The notes under the pieces were generated by a model that had not been told where the DNA came from, did no database searches, and worked only from the letters and a program-made list of their open reading frames with translations. DNA of 64,000 nt from Vibrio sp. CAU 1672 (GTDB taxonomy: Bacteria > Pseudomonadota > Gammaproteobacteria > Enterobacterales > Vibrionaceae): positions 124,001 through 188,000 of the forward strand of contig NZ_JARHUF010000008.1 of the NCBI RefSeq assembly GCF_029223195.1, given 5' to 3'. A program made the position numbers and the translations under genes. Of the stretch, positions 1-9,540 are shown piece by piece; position 1 is the first letter of the stretch; each line of letters opens with the position of its first letter.

Positions 1-291
1 TGTCGCCGGGTACGTAGTTTCGAACTCAAGCCGGTCTTCACCCTGAACATAGTCCATGATGCAGTAAACCCGGATGCTGATTTCCGACAGATCGCACTGG
101 CCCTGAATACCAGCCTGACATAAGGTGTGCACGTTCTCAAAAATATTGGCGTTACGTTTCTCGATGGCCAGTTTTTGATGCTTCAGCTGCAATTCCTTTT
201 GCTTTTTCAACTGCAACAGAAGGTAACCTGCATAAGACGCAAGTGCAGCAATGATAACCGCCCCGGCAATGATTAATAAGGTTACATTCAT
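1..291 (-). CDS. DUF2489 family protein, C-terminus cut by window edge
   Basis: The reading frame opens with ATG at 291 on the minus strand and is still open at base 1, so the C-terminal part lies outside the window. The 97 visible codons begin with a hydrophobic stretch (about residues 3-27) that should be a membrane anchor. A Lys/Gln-rich, coiled-coil-like segment follows (LKKQKELQLKHQKL), then a more conserved part with CQAG, CDLSEI and CIMDY. This matches the DUF2489 proteins usually found next to yihI in vibrios. Function is unknown. Its start lies 6 bases downstream of the yihI stop, so it is probably co-transcribed with yihI and the methyltransferase gene. Confidence 0.75.
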   Translation of the reverse strand, partial: MNVTLLIIAGAVIIAALASYAGYLLLQLKKQKELQLKHQKLAIEKRNANIFENVHTLCQAGIQGQCDLSEISIRVYCIMDYVQGEDRLEFETTYPAT

Positions 292-297
292 CGACGA

Positions 298-840
298 TTA
301 TCCTTTGTAGTCGTCTAGGTTGAGGTCTTCAAAATCAGCCAAAAGATCGTCTTCATTACGTGAACCTTTCGCTGGTGTGAAATCCTGATCCTGCTCTTGT
401 TCCGGCTCCAGTAAGCCAAGCTGGTCCATCAGTTGCTCAATACGGTCCAACTTCTCATCGACGTATTGCTGCAGGCCTTTACCCAGGTTCTCCCCGGCTT
501 CAATACGGTCAAGCAACACATTCAACTGCGCGTCATTTTCCAGCATCTCCAGTTCTTGCTCTGCGGTGAGACGACGTTCTTGTTTCGTCATCTTCTTCAC
601 CGGCTCGACGATCAGTGGAATTTTCTTCTTACTGCCCAAACGTGGGTCTCGTTGCTGCGCGGCTGCCTGCTTCTTCTGCTCATTGGCTTCAGAGTTACGG
701 TTACCGGTTTTCAGGCCTTTGCGTTTTTTGGCCCGCTTACGCAGACGACCTTCAACATCCGACTCAGTGCGGTTACGGGTGACAACAAATTCCGGTGCGC
801 CTGCTGCACCCGGTTTTCTAGATTTCTTTGTACGGCTCAT
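298..840 (-). CDS. yihI: Der GTPase-activating protein YihI
   Basis: 180 aa. YihI stimulates the GTPase activity of the ribosome-assembly GTPase Der (EngA) and so limits late 50S assembly. The N-terminal third is very basic (MSRTKKSRKPG, then RLRKRAKKRKGLK), followed by a conserved centre (LGSKKKIPLIVEP) and an acidic C-terminus (DDLLADFEDLNLDD). This basic-to-acidic layout is characteristic of the family, and the length is normal. Its ATG overlaps the stop codon of the upstream methyltransferase gene by one base (TAATG), which suggests translational coupling. Confidence 0.92.
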   Translation of the reverse strand: MSRTKKSRKPGAAGAPEFVVTRNRTESDVEGRLRKRAKKRKGLKTGNRNSEANEQKKQAAAQQRDPRLGSKKKIPLIVEPVKKMTKQERRLTAEQELEMLENDAQLNVLLDRIEAGENLGKGLQQYVDEKLDRIEQLMDQLGLLEPEQEQDQDFTPAKGSRNEDDLLADFEDLNLDDYKG

Positions 841-1478
841 TACTGGGTCTTCCTCAGTAAAATTACATCATTACCAATAAATTCGAGTTCGAGCTTATCC
901 CGCTCAGCTAAGAACTGAAACGTCTCACGGCTAAAAAAAATCACATGCGTCGGATCATTTTTATAGTGCCACGTTTTAAAGGCTTGCTCGTCAATCACCA
1001 ATTTGGTCATCAAGCCTATCCAGCCCCCAGGTTTAACTAAATTCAACCATTGCTGCCACACTTCATTCGGTTGATAAAGGTGCTCAATCACCTCGGTGGC
1101 AGTCATGAAGTCATACTGCTTTGCTAACACCGACCTGTCGGGGTGGTAGTAGAGATCGTATAACGCCATATTGTGCCCGGCTTCTTCTAACATCAGTGAA
1201 AGCGTCGGGCCCGGGCCGCAACCAAAATCCAGTCCTTGCGATTGCGGCGGAATTCTTGCTGTTATCGGGTCAGCCATGCGTGACAGGAAGCGGCGATAGC
1301 CCATATCCTGCGGGTTGTTCTCATGCAGATCGTAGTGAGCTTTTTCAGTTTCCGCATCCAAACGTTGTAAAGGGTTAACAAAAACTAAGCAACACTGCGC
1401 ACATTGAAGATACTCACGGCGCCGGTCTTCAAAATAGTGATGAGAGTGACGACTCTGGCATAAAGGACACGTATGCAT
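840..1478 (-). CDS. class I SAM-dependent methyltransferase with N-terminal Cys4 motif
   Basis: 212 aa. The N-terminus carries two CxxC pairs (CPLC at 4-7, CAQC at about 26-29), which probably form a zinc site. The SAM-binding motif I is LDFGCGPGPTLSLML near residue 102, followed by DFMTATEVIEHL, the acidic/motif IV region of small-molecule and RNA methyltransferases. The substrate cannot be read from the sequence. This family is often found beside yihI in vibrios. It is probably the first gene of a three-gene unit with yihI and the DUF2489 gene, and the TAATG junction to yihI supports this. Confidence 0.8.
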   Translation of the reverse strand: MHTCPLCQSRHSHHYFEDRRREYLQCAQCCLVFVNPLQRLDAETEKAHYDLHENNPQDMGYRRFLSRMADPITARIPPQSQGLDFGCGPGPTLSLMLEEAGHNMALYDLYYHPDRSVLAKQYDFMTATEVIEHLYQPNEVWQQWLNLVKPGGWIGLMTKLVIDEQAFKTWHYKNDPTHVIFFSRETFQFLAERDKLELEFIGNDVILLRKTQ

Positions 1479-1595
1479 ACTGACTTCCTCAAACAGGGAT
1501 GCGCAACATACCAGAAAGTGAACTCAGATTGGAGTGGTACTGAACATTTTTTCAGCACAATTTGTTAAAAAAAACGTTCTTGAATCGAGGGAGAT

Positions 1596-1622
1596 AAAAA
1601 AAGCGACAGTCATCCTGTCGCT
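1596..1622 (-). terminator. intrinsic terminator of the CsrB-family RNA
   Basis: A perfect 8-bp stem (AGCGACAG/CTGTCGCT) with a 5-base loop is followed on the minus strand by seven T residues. The loop region also carries a CAGGATG CsrA site, as in other CsrB-type RNAs whose terminator hairpin includes a GGA. Confidence 0.88.
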
Positions 1623-1946
1623 TTCTGAATGCCATCGGAATGGCGAAACTGTGTTGCACTCATTTGGTGCACCAACATTCCTGTTGTTTTTCAAGCTTTC
1701 CCTGCGCCAAAGTGTTGTTAGTCATCATCCTGATGAGTTTTGGCTATCCATTTGCTTCCTGTCTTCCGGGCAACATCCTGTGCCTGATCCCTTCCGTCGT
1801 CTTAACCATCAGACGAGTTGACCATCCCTGTCGGGCTGTTTCCTACCATGCCCTGTCATCCCTTGCTACTCTACCCGACCATGCTCACCGCACAAGCCAA
1901 CGCTGGCAAAAAAAAGGCCAATAATTAGGCTCATTGTTTTTATTCT
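1596..1946 (-). ncRNA. csrC: CsrB/CsrC-family regulatory RNA (CsrA sponge)
   Basis: The 650-base gap on this strand encodes about 350 nt holding some thirteen GGA motifs within 260 nt. Several are full CsrA targets of the form CAGGAUG (complements at 1611-1617, 1726-1732 and 1774-1780), and others are variants such as CAGGGATG. The transcript would end in a strong intrinsic terminator at 1596-1622. CsrB-type RNAs titrate the translational regulator CsrA. In E. coli, csrC sits in the same neighbourhood, between yihA (engB) and yihI, so synteny also supports the call. The 5' end is estimated from a possible -10 (TATGAT, 1953-1958). Which of the several Vibrio Csr RNAs this is cannot be decided here. 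Confidence 0.85.
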
Positions 1947-1952
1947 CTATAA

Positions 1953-2013
1953 ATCATAGTCTTAAAAAAATTTATCAGAAAAGCACATCACCAGGTATGG
2001 CAAATATCTTACA
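1953..2013 (-). promoter_or_regulatory. possible promoter and VarA/GacA half-site of the Csr RNA
   Basis: A TATGAT -10-like hexamer lies at 1953-1958 with only a weak -35. About 60 bases further upstream, TGTAAG (complement of 2008-2013) matches one half of the GacA/VarA activation sequence TGTAAG-N6-CTTACA. The second half is poorly conserved. A response-regulator site is expected for this RNA family, but this instance is only suggestive. Confidence 0.3.
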
Positions 2014-2064
2014 CCACAACGGGCAAGTTCACCCCCCCTCTCCCGCCCCAGCGCCATCGGCTAC

Positions 2065-2094
2065 AAAAATGCCCCGGAGAATTCACCAGGGCAC
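2065..2094 (-). terminator. intrinsic terminator of the cytochrome c4 gene
   Basis: On the minus strand, TGCCCTGG and CCGGGGCA form a GC-rich hairpin followed by TTTTT. It lies 35 bases past the cytochrome c4 stop codon. Confidence 0.8.
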
Positions 2095-2128
2095 TGTTGT
2101 GTAACTGTGCTCGAACAGAGTCAGGAGA

Positions 2129-2746
2129 TCAGTGCAGGCCACCAACGTATTTCGACAGGATTTCAATATCTTCGTCCGTCATTTTCTTCGCGATATCACG
2201 CATCATCGCATTCATATCATTGCCTCGGTCAGCCGCGCGGAATTTCTGCAACTGGGCTTGAATATAATCGGCATGCTGACCGGAAATTTTCGGGAACCCA
2301 GACAGCTCGGTACCGTTACCCCGCGGTCCGTGGCAGGCAATACAGGCGGTGAGGCCACGCTCTGCATCACCGGCGGTATACAGTACTTTGCCTTTTGCCA
2401 CCACATCTTCCGGCGTAGAGTTATCCGAAATAGGCAGCGATGCGTAGTACGCAGCCAGATCAGCCATGTCTTGATCGTTCAACGGCATGGCCATGCCACT
2501 CATGACTGGATCATAACGGCCTTGCTTACCGCCACTTTCCATACCAAGTTTCAGATCCTTTAACTGCTTCTCAAGATACTTCGCATGCTGACCCGCAAGC
2601 TTGGGGTACGTAGTGATTGCACTGTTGCCGTCTGCACCGTGGCAGGCAACACAGGTTTGGGATTTGGCTTTACCAGCTTCAATACTACCTTGGGCCCATA
2701 CTGAGCAGCTGGCTAAAAGACTCACAATTAGCGCTAATTTCTTCAT
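2129..2746 (-). CDS. dihaem cytochrome c4
   Basis: 205 aa, exported. It has a signal peptide (MKKLALIVSLLASCSVWAQ) and two similar haem domains, each with one CxxCH motif: CVACH near residue 32 and CIACH near 136. Each domain carries a downstream axial methionine candidate (MSGMAMPL; MNAMMRDI). Cytochrome c4 is a periplasmic, membrane-associated electron carrier between the bc1 complex and terminal oxidases such as cbb3. The length is typical. It is divergent from engB and has its own terminator, so it is probably monocistronic. Gene symbols differ between genomes, so none is given. Confidence 0.93.
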   Translation of the reverse strand: MKKLALIVSLLASCSVWAQGSIEAGKAKSQTCVACHGADGNSAITTYPKLAGQHAKYLEKQLKDLKLGMESGGKQGRYDPVMSGMAMPLNDQDMADLAAYYASLPISDNSTPEDVVAKGKVLYTAGDAERGLTACIACHGPRGNGTELSGFPKISGQHADYIQAQLQKFRAADRGNDMNAMMRDIAKKMTDEDIEILSKYVGGLH

Positions 2747-2786
2747 GACATTCCATTATAATTATCAAGCTTCCGGTACCACGGAA

Positions 2787-2817
2787 TTGAACATACCGCG
2801 TACACTCATGGTACAAT
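2787..2817 (+). promoter_or_regulatory. candidate engB promoter
   Basis: TTGAAC (2787-2792) and TACAAT (2812-2817) resemble a sigma-70 promoter, but the spacer is 19 bases. It lies in the divergent region between cytochrome c4 and engB and would give a leader of about 80 nt. Confidence 0.35.
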
Positions 2818-2904
2818 AGGCGACCTTATGCCGAGCACGGTTATTTTACACATTTTCACAAAAAAGTAATCAATCGACTACACAAAGTCGAGATGGAGTT
2901 AACA

Positions 2905-3579
2905 GTGAGCGTAAAAATTCATTACCAAAACACGCATTTCATCACCAGTGCACCCGATATTCGTCATTTACCGGAGGACGAAGGTGTCGAAATCGCGTTT
3001 GCCGGGCGCTCAAATGCTGGAAAATCGAGTGCACTTAACCGTCTGACCAACCAGAAGAGCCTGGCCAAAACCTCTAAAACACCAGGCCGTACTCAGTTGA
3101 TCAACCTGTTTAAAGTCGATGAAGGCTGTCATATTGTCGACCTGCCGGGCTACGGTTTTGCCCAAGTTCCGCTTGAAATGAAGAACAAATGGCAAAAGGC
3201 GTTGGGTGAGTACCTGCAAAAACGCCAGTGTCTGAAGGGGTTGGTGGTATTGATGGACATCCGTCATCCAATGAAAGACCTCGACCAGCAGATGATTTTC
3301 TGGGCGATCGACAGCCGCATTCCGGTGCAGGTGTTACTGACCAAAGCAGACAAGCTGAAAAGTGGTGCACGTAAGCAAGCATTGTTAAAGGTACGTAAAC
3401 AAGCCGAAACCTTTGGCGGTGATGTGGCGGTGGACGTGTTCTCGTCCTTAAAAGGCTTAGGCGTCGACCAACTGCGCGCCAAACTGGACACTTGGTTTGC
3501 CCCGGCCTTTGCTCACCTGCTTGAAGAGGAGGAGCAAGACGCGACGGTGCAGGGCGATATGCCAGCAACCGACGAATAA
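2905..3579 (+). CDS. engB: ribosome biogenesis GTPase EngB (YihA/YsxC)
   Basis: 224 aa from a GTG start. EngB is a small essential GTPase needed for 50S subunit assembly. Visible motifs are G1 [10 protein letters not shown]3 DLPGYGFA, G4 TKAD and a G5-like SSLKG. An ATG lies in frame 12 bases upstream (2893). The GTG at 2905 is preferred because GGAG stands 6 bases before it and the protein then begins (M)[11 protein letters not shown], as in other vibrios. It is divergent from cytochrome c4 and followed by its own terminator. Confidence 0.94.
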   Translation: MSVKIHYQNTHFITSAPDIRHLPEDEGVEIAFAGRSNAGKSSALNRLTNQKSLAKTSKTPGRTQLINLFKVDEGCHIVDLPGYGFAQVPLEMKNKWQKALGEYLQKRQCLKGLVVLMDIRHPMKDLDQQMIFWAIDSRIPVQVLLTKADKLKSGARKQALLKVRKQAETFGGDVAVDVFSSLKGLGVDQLRAKLDTWFAPAFAHLLEEEEQDATVQGDMPATDE

Positions 3580-3600
3580 GTTTCCGTCATCTGACCTTTG

Positions 3601-3628
3601 AGCCCCGCCACCCCCTGGTGGGGCTTTT
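3601..3628 (+). terminator. terminator after engB
   Basis: The stem AGCCCC-CCACC/GGTGGGGCT is followed by a short TTTT run, 20 bases after the engB stop codon. Confidence 0.7.
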
Positions 3629-4052
3629 GCTATCCGGCAGAAGCTGTTGCCCGGCGCCCATTTCCTTCAGGCAATAAAAATCCCCACCTTCCTGGCAGGG
3701 ATAACGGGAGAGAAAAATTGGTAATTATTGTTATGGGTCGCAGCATTACTGAACTGCGGGCATATTTCAAGCGTTAAACCGACACCTGAACCCGCGATCT
3801 TTTCCGGCCATATTTGGCTACTCAACATATTTTTTCTATAAATCAAGACGTTAATAACCAACTCTCGCTAAAAAAGCGTAACTTAGTTTTCGGGAAGAAG
3901 AAATCAGAATGTGACTGGCGTAAATTTACATCCAACAAAATGCAACCTGAACCAGCAGATGGAATCCCAACCGGGTACAAAAAGACAGGAAAAGTACGAA
4001 AGTGGCGGCGGTATAGTTTAAGTTTCTGATTGGAATTGATTTTTATAAGGCC
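3629..4052. other. gene-free stretch between engB and Spot 42
   Basis: About 420 bases between the engB terminator and the 3' end of Spot 42. Short frames on both strands have no Shine-Dalgarno sequence and no recognisable protein. I saw no hairpin-plus-U-tract and no clear operator. Confidence 0.5.
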
Positions 4053-4053
4053 C

Positions 4054-4161
4054 AATAAAAAACGCCCCAGTCAAAAACTGACTGGGGCGGCTGAATCAGC
4101 CTAATCCAATAACGTGAAACAAAAGGTCTGAAAGATAGAACATCTTACCTCTGTACCCTAC
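4054..4161 (-). ncRNA. spf: Spot 42 RNA
   Basis: The RNA begins GTAGGGTACAGAGGTAAGAT at 4161 and ends in a terminator hairpin (CGCCCCAGTCA/TGACTGGGGCG) with a T run near 4056. The 5' unstructured segment, the middle stem and the terminator follow E. coli Spot 42 almost base for base, and its place between polA and engB is the same. Spot 42 is an Hfq-dependent RNA that represses genes for secondary carbon sources and is itself repressed by cAMP-CRP in E. coli. The length of about 108 nt is normal. Confidence 0.97.
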
Positions 4162-4168
4162 GTCGATT

Positions 4169-4197
4169 AATGTACAACAATTGGTCAGAATTGCAAA
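4169..4197 (-). promoter_or_regulatory. spf promoter
   Basis: On the minus strand, TTTGCA (4192-4197) and TACATT (4169-4174) are separated by 17 bases. The -10 ends 7 bases before the conserved Spot 42 5' end at 4161. No good CRP consensus is visible just upstream, although TGTCAT occurs twice there. Confidence 0.6.
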
Positions 4198-4272
4198 GTA
4201 CTTTTGTAGTTTTTTTTCATGACATTTTTGTTAAATGACATTAAAGAGCAAATGGCCTGTTCTTTTTTAAAA

Positions 4273-4303
4273 GCAAAAAAAAGCCAGCGAATGTGCGCTG
4301 GCT
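4273..4303 (-). terminator. polA terminator
   Basis: The minus-strand hairpin AGCCAGCG/CGCTGGCT is followed by eight T residues. It lies about 35 bases downstream of the polA stop codon and upstream of the spf promoter. Confidence 0.88.
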
Positions 4304-4336
4304 CATATAAAAATGCCATTTTTGAATTAAAAGTGT

Positions 4337-7126
4337 CTAGTGGGCCTGATCCCAGTTATCACCATGACCCGCATCGGCGACCAAAGGGACTTTCAGCTCA
4401 GCTGCAGACTGCATCAAATCCTGTACTTTACTTTCAATTTCGGACAGAGATGACTCTTCCACTTCCAGGATCAGTTCATCGTGCACTTGCATCAACAGCT
4501 TGGCGTGCCCCTGGCCCTGTTGCTCAAGCCATTGATCGACTAACAGCATGGCTTTTTTAATAATATCGGCGGCGGTGCCTTGCATCGGCGCATTGATTGC
4601 CGCACGTTCCGCCGCTTTACGCCGCATGCCATTACGCGATTTGATCTCCGGCAAATGTAAACGACGTCCAAACAGGGTTTCGACATAACCCAGCTCAGCG
4701 GCCGTGCTGCGCGTGTCTTCCATGTACTGCATCACACCTGGGTAGCGTTCAAAATACCGGTCCATGTACGCCTGGGCTTCACCACGCGGAATGCCCAGCT
4801 GTTTTGCCAGACCAAATGCACTCATACCATAGATCAAGCCAAAGTTAACCGCTTTAGCCCGGCGACGCTGTTCGCTGGTTACCTGCTCAATATCTACCCC
4901 CATGATTTCCGCCGCGGTCGCAGCATGGATGTCTTTACCGTGCTGGAAGGCATCTACTAAAGCCTTGTCCCCTGACAGGTGCGCCATGATGCGTAACTCA
5001 ATCTGTGAGTAGTCGACGGCCAGGATTTTATAACCGCTCGGCGCGATGAATGCCTGGCGGATCCGGCGGCCCTCTTCATTACGGACCGGGATGTTCTGCA
5101 AGTTAGGATCGGTAGAAGACAAACGCCCGGTTGCTGTCACAGCCTGATGGTAAGAGGTATGCACCCGGCCGGTCGCCGGATTGATCATCTTCGGCAGCTT
5201 GTCGGTGTAAGTGGACTTGAGTTTGGCCAGACCACGGTATTCCAGGATCAGCTTAGGTAACGGGTAATCCAGTGCCAGCTCTTGCAGGACCTCTTCGTTG
5301 GTCGATGGCGCACCAGACGGGGTCTTTTTGACGACCGGCAGCCCCATTTTGTCAAACAAGATCGCCTGTAACTGCTTCGGTGAGTTCATATTGAACTCCT
5401 GCTCTGCCACGGCGTAGGCTTGTTGTTCTAACTCTTCCAGTCTGGCAGCAATTTCCTGCGACTGAGCTGCCAGCTTCATATCATCAATCAGTACCCCGGT
5501 ACGCTCCATGCGCGACAGCACTGGCACCAGCGGCATTTCAATATCGTGATAGACGGATTTGAGCTTTTCGTCTTGCTCCAGGTTGGCATAGATACGTTGA
5601 TGCAACCGCAAAGTGACGTCCGCATCTTCGGCAGCATAAGGCGCGGCCTGATCCAGCTCAATCTGGTTAAAGGTTAACTGATTCTTACCTTTGCCCGCGA
5701 TCTGCTCGAAGGAGATACAACTGTGCTGTAAGAAGCGCAACGCCAGGCTGTCCATATCGTGCTTACCGCCAACGCTGTTGTAGACGTAAGAAGCCAGCAT
5801 AGTGTCATGCTTGATGCCCTTCATCTCAATACCGTAACGCGCCAGCACTGAGGCATCATATTTAAGGTTCTGACCGACTTTCGCCTGGCTGTCATCCTCA
5901 AGCAGCGGTTTTAACTGGGCCAGTACCCAGTCACGATCCAACTGTTGCGGTGCATCCAGGTAGTCGTGGGCAAGCGGAACATAAGCGGCAACGCCTTCCT
6001 CAGTGGCAAACGATACGCCCACCAGATTGGCAACCATATAGTTAAGGCTGTCCGTTTCAGTATCAAACGCAAACAACTCCGCCTGTTTGAGTTTTTCAAG
6101 CCATTCTTGGAACGTGGCTTCATCGAGAATGGTAACGTACTGGCTGCGGTCGATCGTGACAGCAGCCGTATCCAGCGGAGCCTGCGCCGGCGCAGCAGCA
6201 CGTACAGCAGCAGACTTTCCATCCGCTTCCACCACACCATTACCACCGGAAAGCAAATCGTTCAGCCAGTTTTTAAACGTCAACTGGCCATACAGTTTGA
6301 TCAGCTCATCGGTGTCAGGCACCGCTTTGACAAGAGATTCGGGGGTGCAGTCCAGTTCCACATCCAGTTTAATTGTCGCCAGCTGGTAAGACAGAAAAGC
6401 GTTTTCCTGGTTATCAACCAACTTCTTGGCCATTGTCTTGGAACCACGGAAGCCGAGGGACGCAATGTCATCCAGGTTATCGTATAACTTGCTCAGGCCA
6501 CCAATACCCTGTAGCAGGGCTGTCGCCGTTTTATCACCAACGCCAGGCACTCCCGGAATGTTGTCGACTTTATCGCCCATTAATGCCAGATAGTCGATGA
6601 TCAGTTCCGGTGGAATACCAAACTTCTCCACCACTCCTTCACGATCCATCACCACGTTAGTCATGGTATTGATCAGGGTAATATTATCATCCACCAACTG
6701 CGCCATATCTTTATCTCCCGTACTGATCAATACAGGCATGCCTTGTTGCGAGGCTTGATAGGCTAAAGTACCAATCACATCATCCGCTTCCACCCCCGGC
6801 ACACAGATAAGAGGCAATCCCATTGCCCGGATCACATCGTGTAATGGCTCGATCTGGCAGCGGAGATCATCCGGCATAGGAGGTCGGTGGGCCTTATATT
6901 CTGGATACAGTTCATCACGAAATGTTTTGCCTTTGGCATCAAACACCACGGCCATACGCTCAGAGGCAAACTGGCGCATCATGCTGCGCAACATATTCAC
7001 AACGCCATAGACGGCATTGGTCGGTATTTCACCGTTGCTCATGGTGCCCGGATAGGCATGGAAAGCGCGATAGAGGTAAGAAGAACCGTCGATAAGAATC
7101 AACGGGTTTTCAGGAATACTTGCCAT
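4337..7126 (-). CDS. polA: DNA polymerase I
   Basis: 929 aa, full length. It fills gaps during Okazaki fragment maturation and excision repair. The N-terminal 5'-3' exonuclease/flap domain (about 1-290) has [14 protein letters not shown] and the [18 protein letters not shown] helix-hairpin-helix. The 3'-5' proofreading domain (about 330-515) keeps its motifs [16 protein letters not shown] and YAAEDAD, so editing should be active. The polymerase domain keeps motif A DYSQIELR, the [15 protein letters not shown]-helix and motif [10 protein letters not shown]. It has its own terminator and faces Spot 42, as in enterobacteria. Confidence 0.98.
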   Translation of the reverse strand: MASIPENPLILIDGSSYLYRAFHAYPGTMSNGEIPTNAVYGVVNMLRSMMRQFASERMAVVFDAKGKTFRDELYPEYKAHRPPMPDDLRCQIEPLHDVIRAMGLPLICVPGVEADDVIGTLAYQASQQGMPVLISTGDKDMAQLVDDNITLINTMTNVVMDREGVVEKFGIPPELIIDYLALMGDKVDNIPGVPGVGDKTATALLQGIGGLSKLYDNLDDIASLGFRGSKTMAKKLVDNQENAFLSYQLATIKLDVELDCTPESLVKAVPDTDELIKLYGQLTFKNWLNDLLSGGNGVVEADGKSAAVRAAAPAQAPLDTAAVTIDRSQYVTILDEATFQEWLEKLKQAELFAFDTETDSLNYMVANLVGVSFATEEGVAAYVPLAHDYLDAPQQLDRDWVLAQLKPLLEDDSQAKVGQNLKYDASVLARYGIEMKGIKHDTMLASYVYNSVGGKHDMDSLALRFLQHSCISFEQIAGKGKNQLTFNQIELDQAAPYAAEDADVTLRLHQRIYANLEQDEKLKSVYHDIEMPLVPVLSRMERTGVLIDDMKLAAQSQEIAARLEELEQQAYAVAEQEFNMNSPKQLQAILFDKMGLPVVKKTPSGAPSTNEEVLQELALDYPLPKLILEYRGLAKLKSTYTDKLPKMINPATGRVHTSYHQAVTATGRLSSTDPNLQNIPVRNEEGRRIRQAFIAPSGYKILAVDYSQIELRIMAHLSGDKALVDAFQHGKDIHAATAAEIMGVDIEQVTSEQRRRAKAVNFGLIYGMSAFGLAKQLGIPRGEAQAYMDRYFERYPGVMQYMEDTRSTAAELGYVETLFGRRLHLPEIKSRNGMRRKAAERAAINAPMQGTAADIIKKAMLLVDQWLEQQGQGHAKLLMQVHDELILEVEESSLSEIESKVQDLMQSAAELKVPLVADAGHGDNWDQAH

Positions 7127-7268
7127 AATTGTCTGTATCCAAATCAGTACGTATTAGAAGTTTTTCAGATTGGGATAGGATGCCACGACTGCCCAACTGA
7201 ATCTATCTCGTTCGTTCGATCCACTTCGCGGAAATGTTGTGATTTATCCGCCACTAGCCCGGCCCACC

Positions 7269-7301
7269 TGTGGATAAGTCTGTTTATATAAGTTATCCAC
7301 C
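7269..7301. promoter_or_regulatory. pair of DnaA-box-like sites upstream of polA
   Basis: TGTGGATAA at 7269-7277 is a perfect DnaA box. TTATCCACC at 7293-7301 is an oppositely oriented copy with one mismatch. They lie about 145-175 bases upstream of the polA start. An AT-rich run follows (about 7340-7380), then three GATC sites (about 7382-7405). The motifs are seen directly; any role in polA regulation or DnaA titration is inference. Confidence 0.45.
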
Positions 7302-7450
7302 GATTGTTCAACAAAATAAAAACGGCAAACAAGTTTAACTAAGCGTTTGTTTTATATATAAAAAATATTATTATTACAAAAAGATCCACGATCCTGAAAT
7401 GATCATGCCGTGTGGAAAAGTTCTGCCAAATGGCGTCAAATAGAATTTGC

Positions 7451-7483
7451 AGAAAAGAAAAAAGCGGCCTCATGAGGCCGCTT
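7451..7483 (-). terminator. ryhB terminator
   Basis: A perfect 10-bp stem, AAGCGGCCTC/GAGGCCGCTT, is followed on the minus strand by a T-rich tail interrupted by one C. Confidence 0.9.
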
Positions 7484-7675
7484 AGCAGAAGTGGTAAAGC
7501 TGAGAGCACTGACATAACAGCTGAACCCAATAGCTATAAATTACACTGGAAGCAATGTGAGCAATGTCGTGTCAAAAAGAATGCTTGCCAGTCCACCGAC
7601 CGGAATGCTGCACTTATCACCGTAATGTGAGCCGGTTACACATACCAGAGCGAACTGCCTGATTCCCTTAGACGC
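7456..7675 (-). ncRNA. ryhB: RyhB iron-responsive small RNA, long Vibrio form
   Basis: The minus strand contains the RyhB core almost exactly as in E. coli (CACGACATTGCTCACATTGC at about 7575-7556, then TTCCAGT). The transcript of about 220 nt ends in a terminator at 7451-7483. The promoter overlaps a Fur box. RyhB pairs with mRNAs of iron-rich proteins when iron is short. A length above 200 nt, against about 90 in E. coli, fits the Vibrio form. The extra 5' part of about 100 nt lies between the promoter and the core. Confidence 0.96.
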
Positions 7676-7680
7676 AATTA

Positions 7681-7708
7681 ATAATAATGATTCTCATTTA
7701 ATAATCAA
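7681..7708 (-). promoter_or_regulatory. ryhB promoter with overlapping Fur box
   Basis: On the minus strand the -35 TTGATT (7703-7708) and -10 TATTAT (7681-7686) are 16 bases apart. The 19-mer AATAATGATTCTCATTTAA (7683-7701) matches the Fur consensus at about 13 of 19 positions and covers the spacer, so iron-loaded Fur would block RNA polymerase. A second, weaker AATGAGA...TATCATT pair lies at 7715-7734. Confidence 0.85.
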
Positions 7709-7738
7709 CCACTAAATGAGAAAAAATATCATTTAAAT

Positions 7739-8173
7739 TTAAAGCGCCTTAATAAAATGAATACGTGACTCTCTTAAATTTGACTTTTCTTCAACTTTTT
7801 CAATCAGGTATCCATTTCTCAGTAACAATCTCAACATCGCAGGAAACTGGTTGCGCGATTTCACTTTTAACGTTTTGTAGCCTTGCTCTGTCACCCACTC
7901 TTCCTGTACCTCTAACAGCATCTGTGCCACGCCTTCATTTCGTGCTTCTGCTACCACGCCCCCCAGCCAGCTGTAAAAAGTGTCGTCATCCAGCTCGTAG
8001 CCGACTTTAAAGCCGAGCATTACGCCTGATTTCTCCGCCACTAAGATTAAGCTGGTTTTATCCCCAAGCCGCTGCAACATCGCATCTGGCGTCTCCCCAA
8101 GGGTAAACTCAGGTACACGAGCCATTACCTGGCTTGCCTCTTGCAGCGTGCCTTCACGAATCAGTATCGTCAT
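7739..8173 (-). CDS. GNAT family N-acetyltransferase
   Basis: 144 aa from the ATG at 8173, which has GGGAG 8 bases upstream. An in-frame ATG further upstream (8215) lacks such a site. The acetyl-CoA-binding motif A is represented by GVVAEARNEGVAQMLLEVQEEW. It is followed by LKVKSRNQFPAMLRLLLRNGYLI, the usual C-terminal GNAT strand-helix. The substrate is unknown. The stop codon lies close to the ryhB promoter. Confidence 0.8.
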   Translation of the reverse strand: MTILIREGTLQEASQVMARVPEFTLGETPDAMLQRLGDKTSLILVAEKSGVMLGFKVGYELDDDTFYSWLGGVVAEARNEGVAQMLLEVQEEWVTEQGYKTLKVKSRNQFPAMLRLLLRNGYLIEKVEEKSNLRESRIHFIKAL

Positions 8174-8198
8174 TGTTTTACTCCCGCAGAAATAAAGA

Positions 8199-8250
8199 TA
8201 CCCAAGTAAATCCAAGCCGGACGTATTCCACCTTGAGGTTACTTGGGTAT
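8199..8250. repeat. short palindromic repeat, arms TACCCAAGTAA/TTACTTGGGTA
   Basis: Two 11-base arms (8199-8209 and 8239-8249) flank 29 bases that contain a second partial complement (CCAAG/CTTGAGG). ACTTGGGTAT occurs again upstream of rlmJ (about 29150) and ATACCCAAG near 10551, which suggests a dispersed family of short intergenic palindromes. It lies just upstream of the GNAT gene. Confidence 0.5.
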
Positions 8251-8275
8251 AGTAAGACCGACAACACCTGTCGGT
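8251..8275 (-). terminator. weak terminator after hemB
   Basis: On the minus strand the 7-bp stem ACCGACA/TGTCGGT with a 5-base loop is followed only by CTTACT. It lies 25 bases past the hemB stop. The short U-run makes it a poor intrinsic terminator. Confidence 0.4.
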
Positions 8276-8299
8276 CCGGTGTTTCTCAATCAGCGATAA

Positions 8300-9397
<1,098 letters not shown>

Positions 9398-9540
9398 TCA
9401 TCGGGTGCCAAAATCATATCACTCTTGATGCACGAAAAGAGCGGCAATTAATAAAAAGCCGTAAAAAATTACCAGAAATGATCCTGCTCTCACACTCAAG
9501 TATACTCTGGACAAATCCCCTAAACCGACTGAGAGAAACA

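Noticed and set aside
433..918. 161-codon plus-strand frame opposite yihI
   Set aside because: It is the antisense shadow of a well-supported gene, with no ribosome site and no recognisable protein.
1534..1924. Two overlapping plus-strand frames of about 95 codons
   Set aside because: They lie antisense to the CsrB-family RNA; the repeated TCC-containing codons are the complement of its GGA motifs.
3110..3568. 152-codon minus-strand frame inside engB
   Set aside because: It is fully contained in a conserved GTPase gene on the other strand and shows no family likeness.
7339..7630. Frames of 60-70 codons around 7340-7630
   Set aside because: They overlap RyhB and its terminator; there is no ribosome site.
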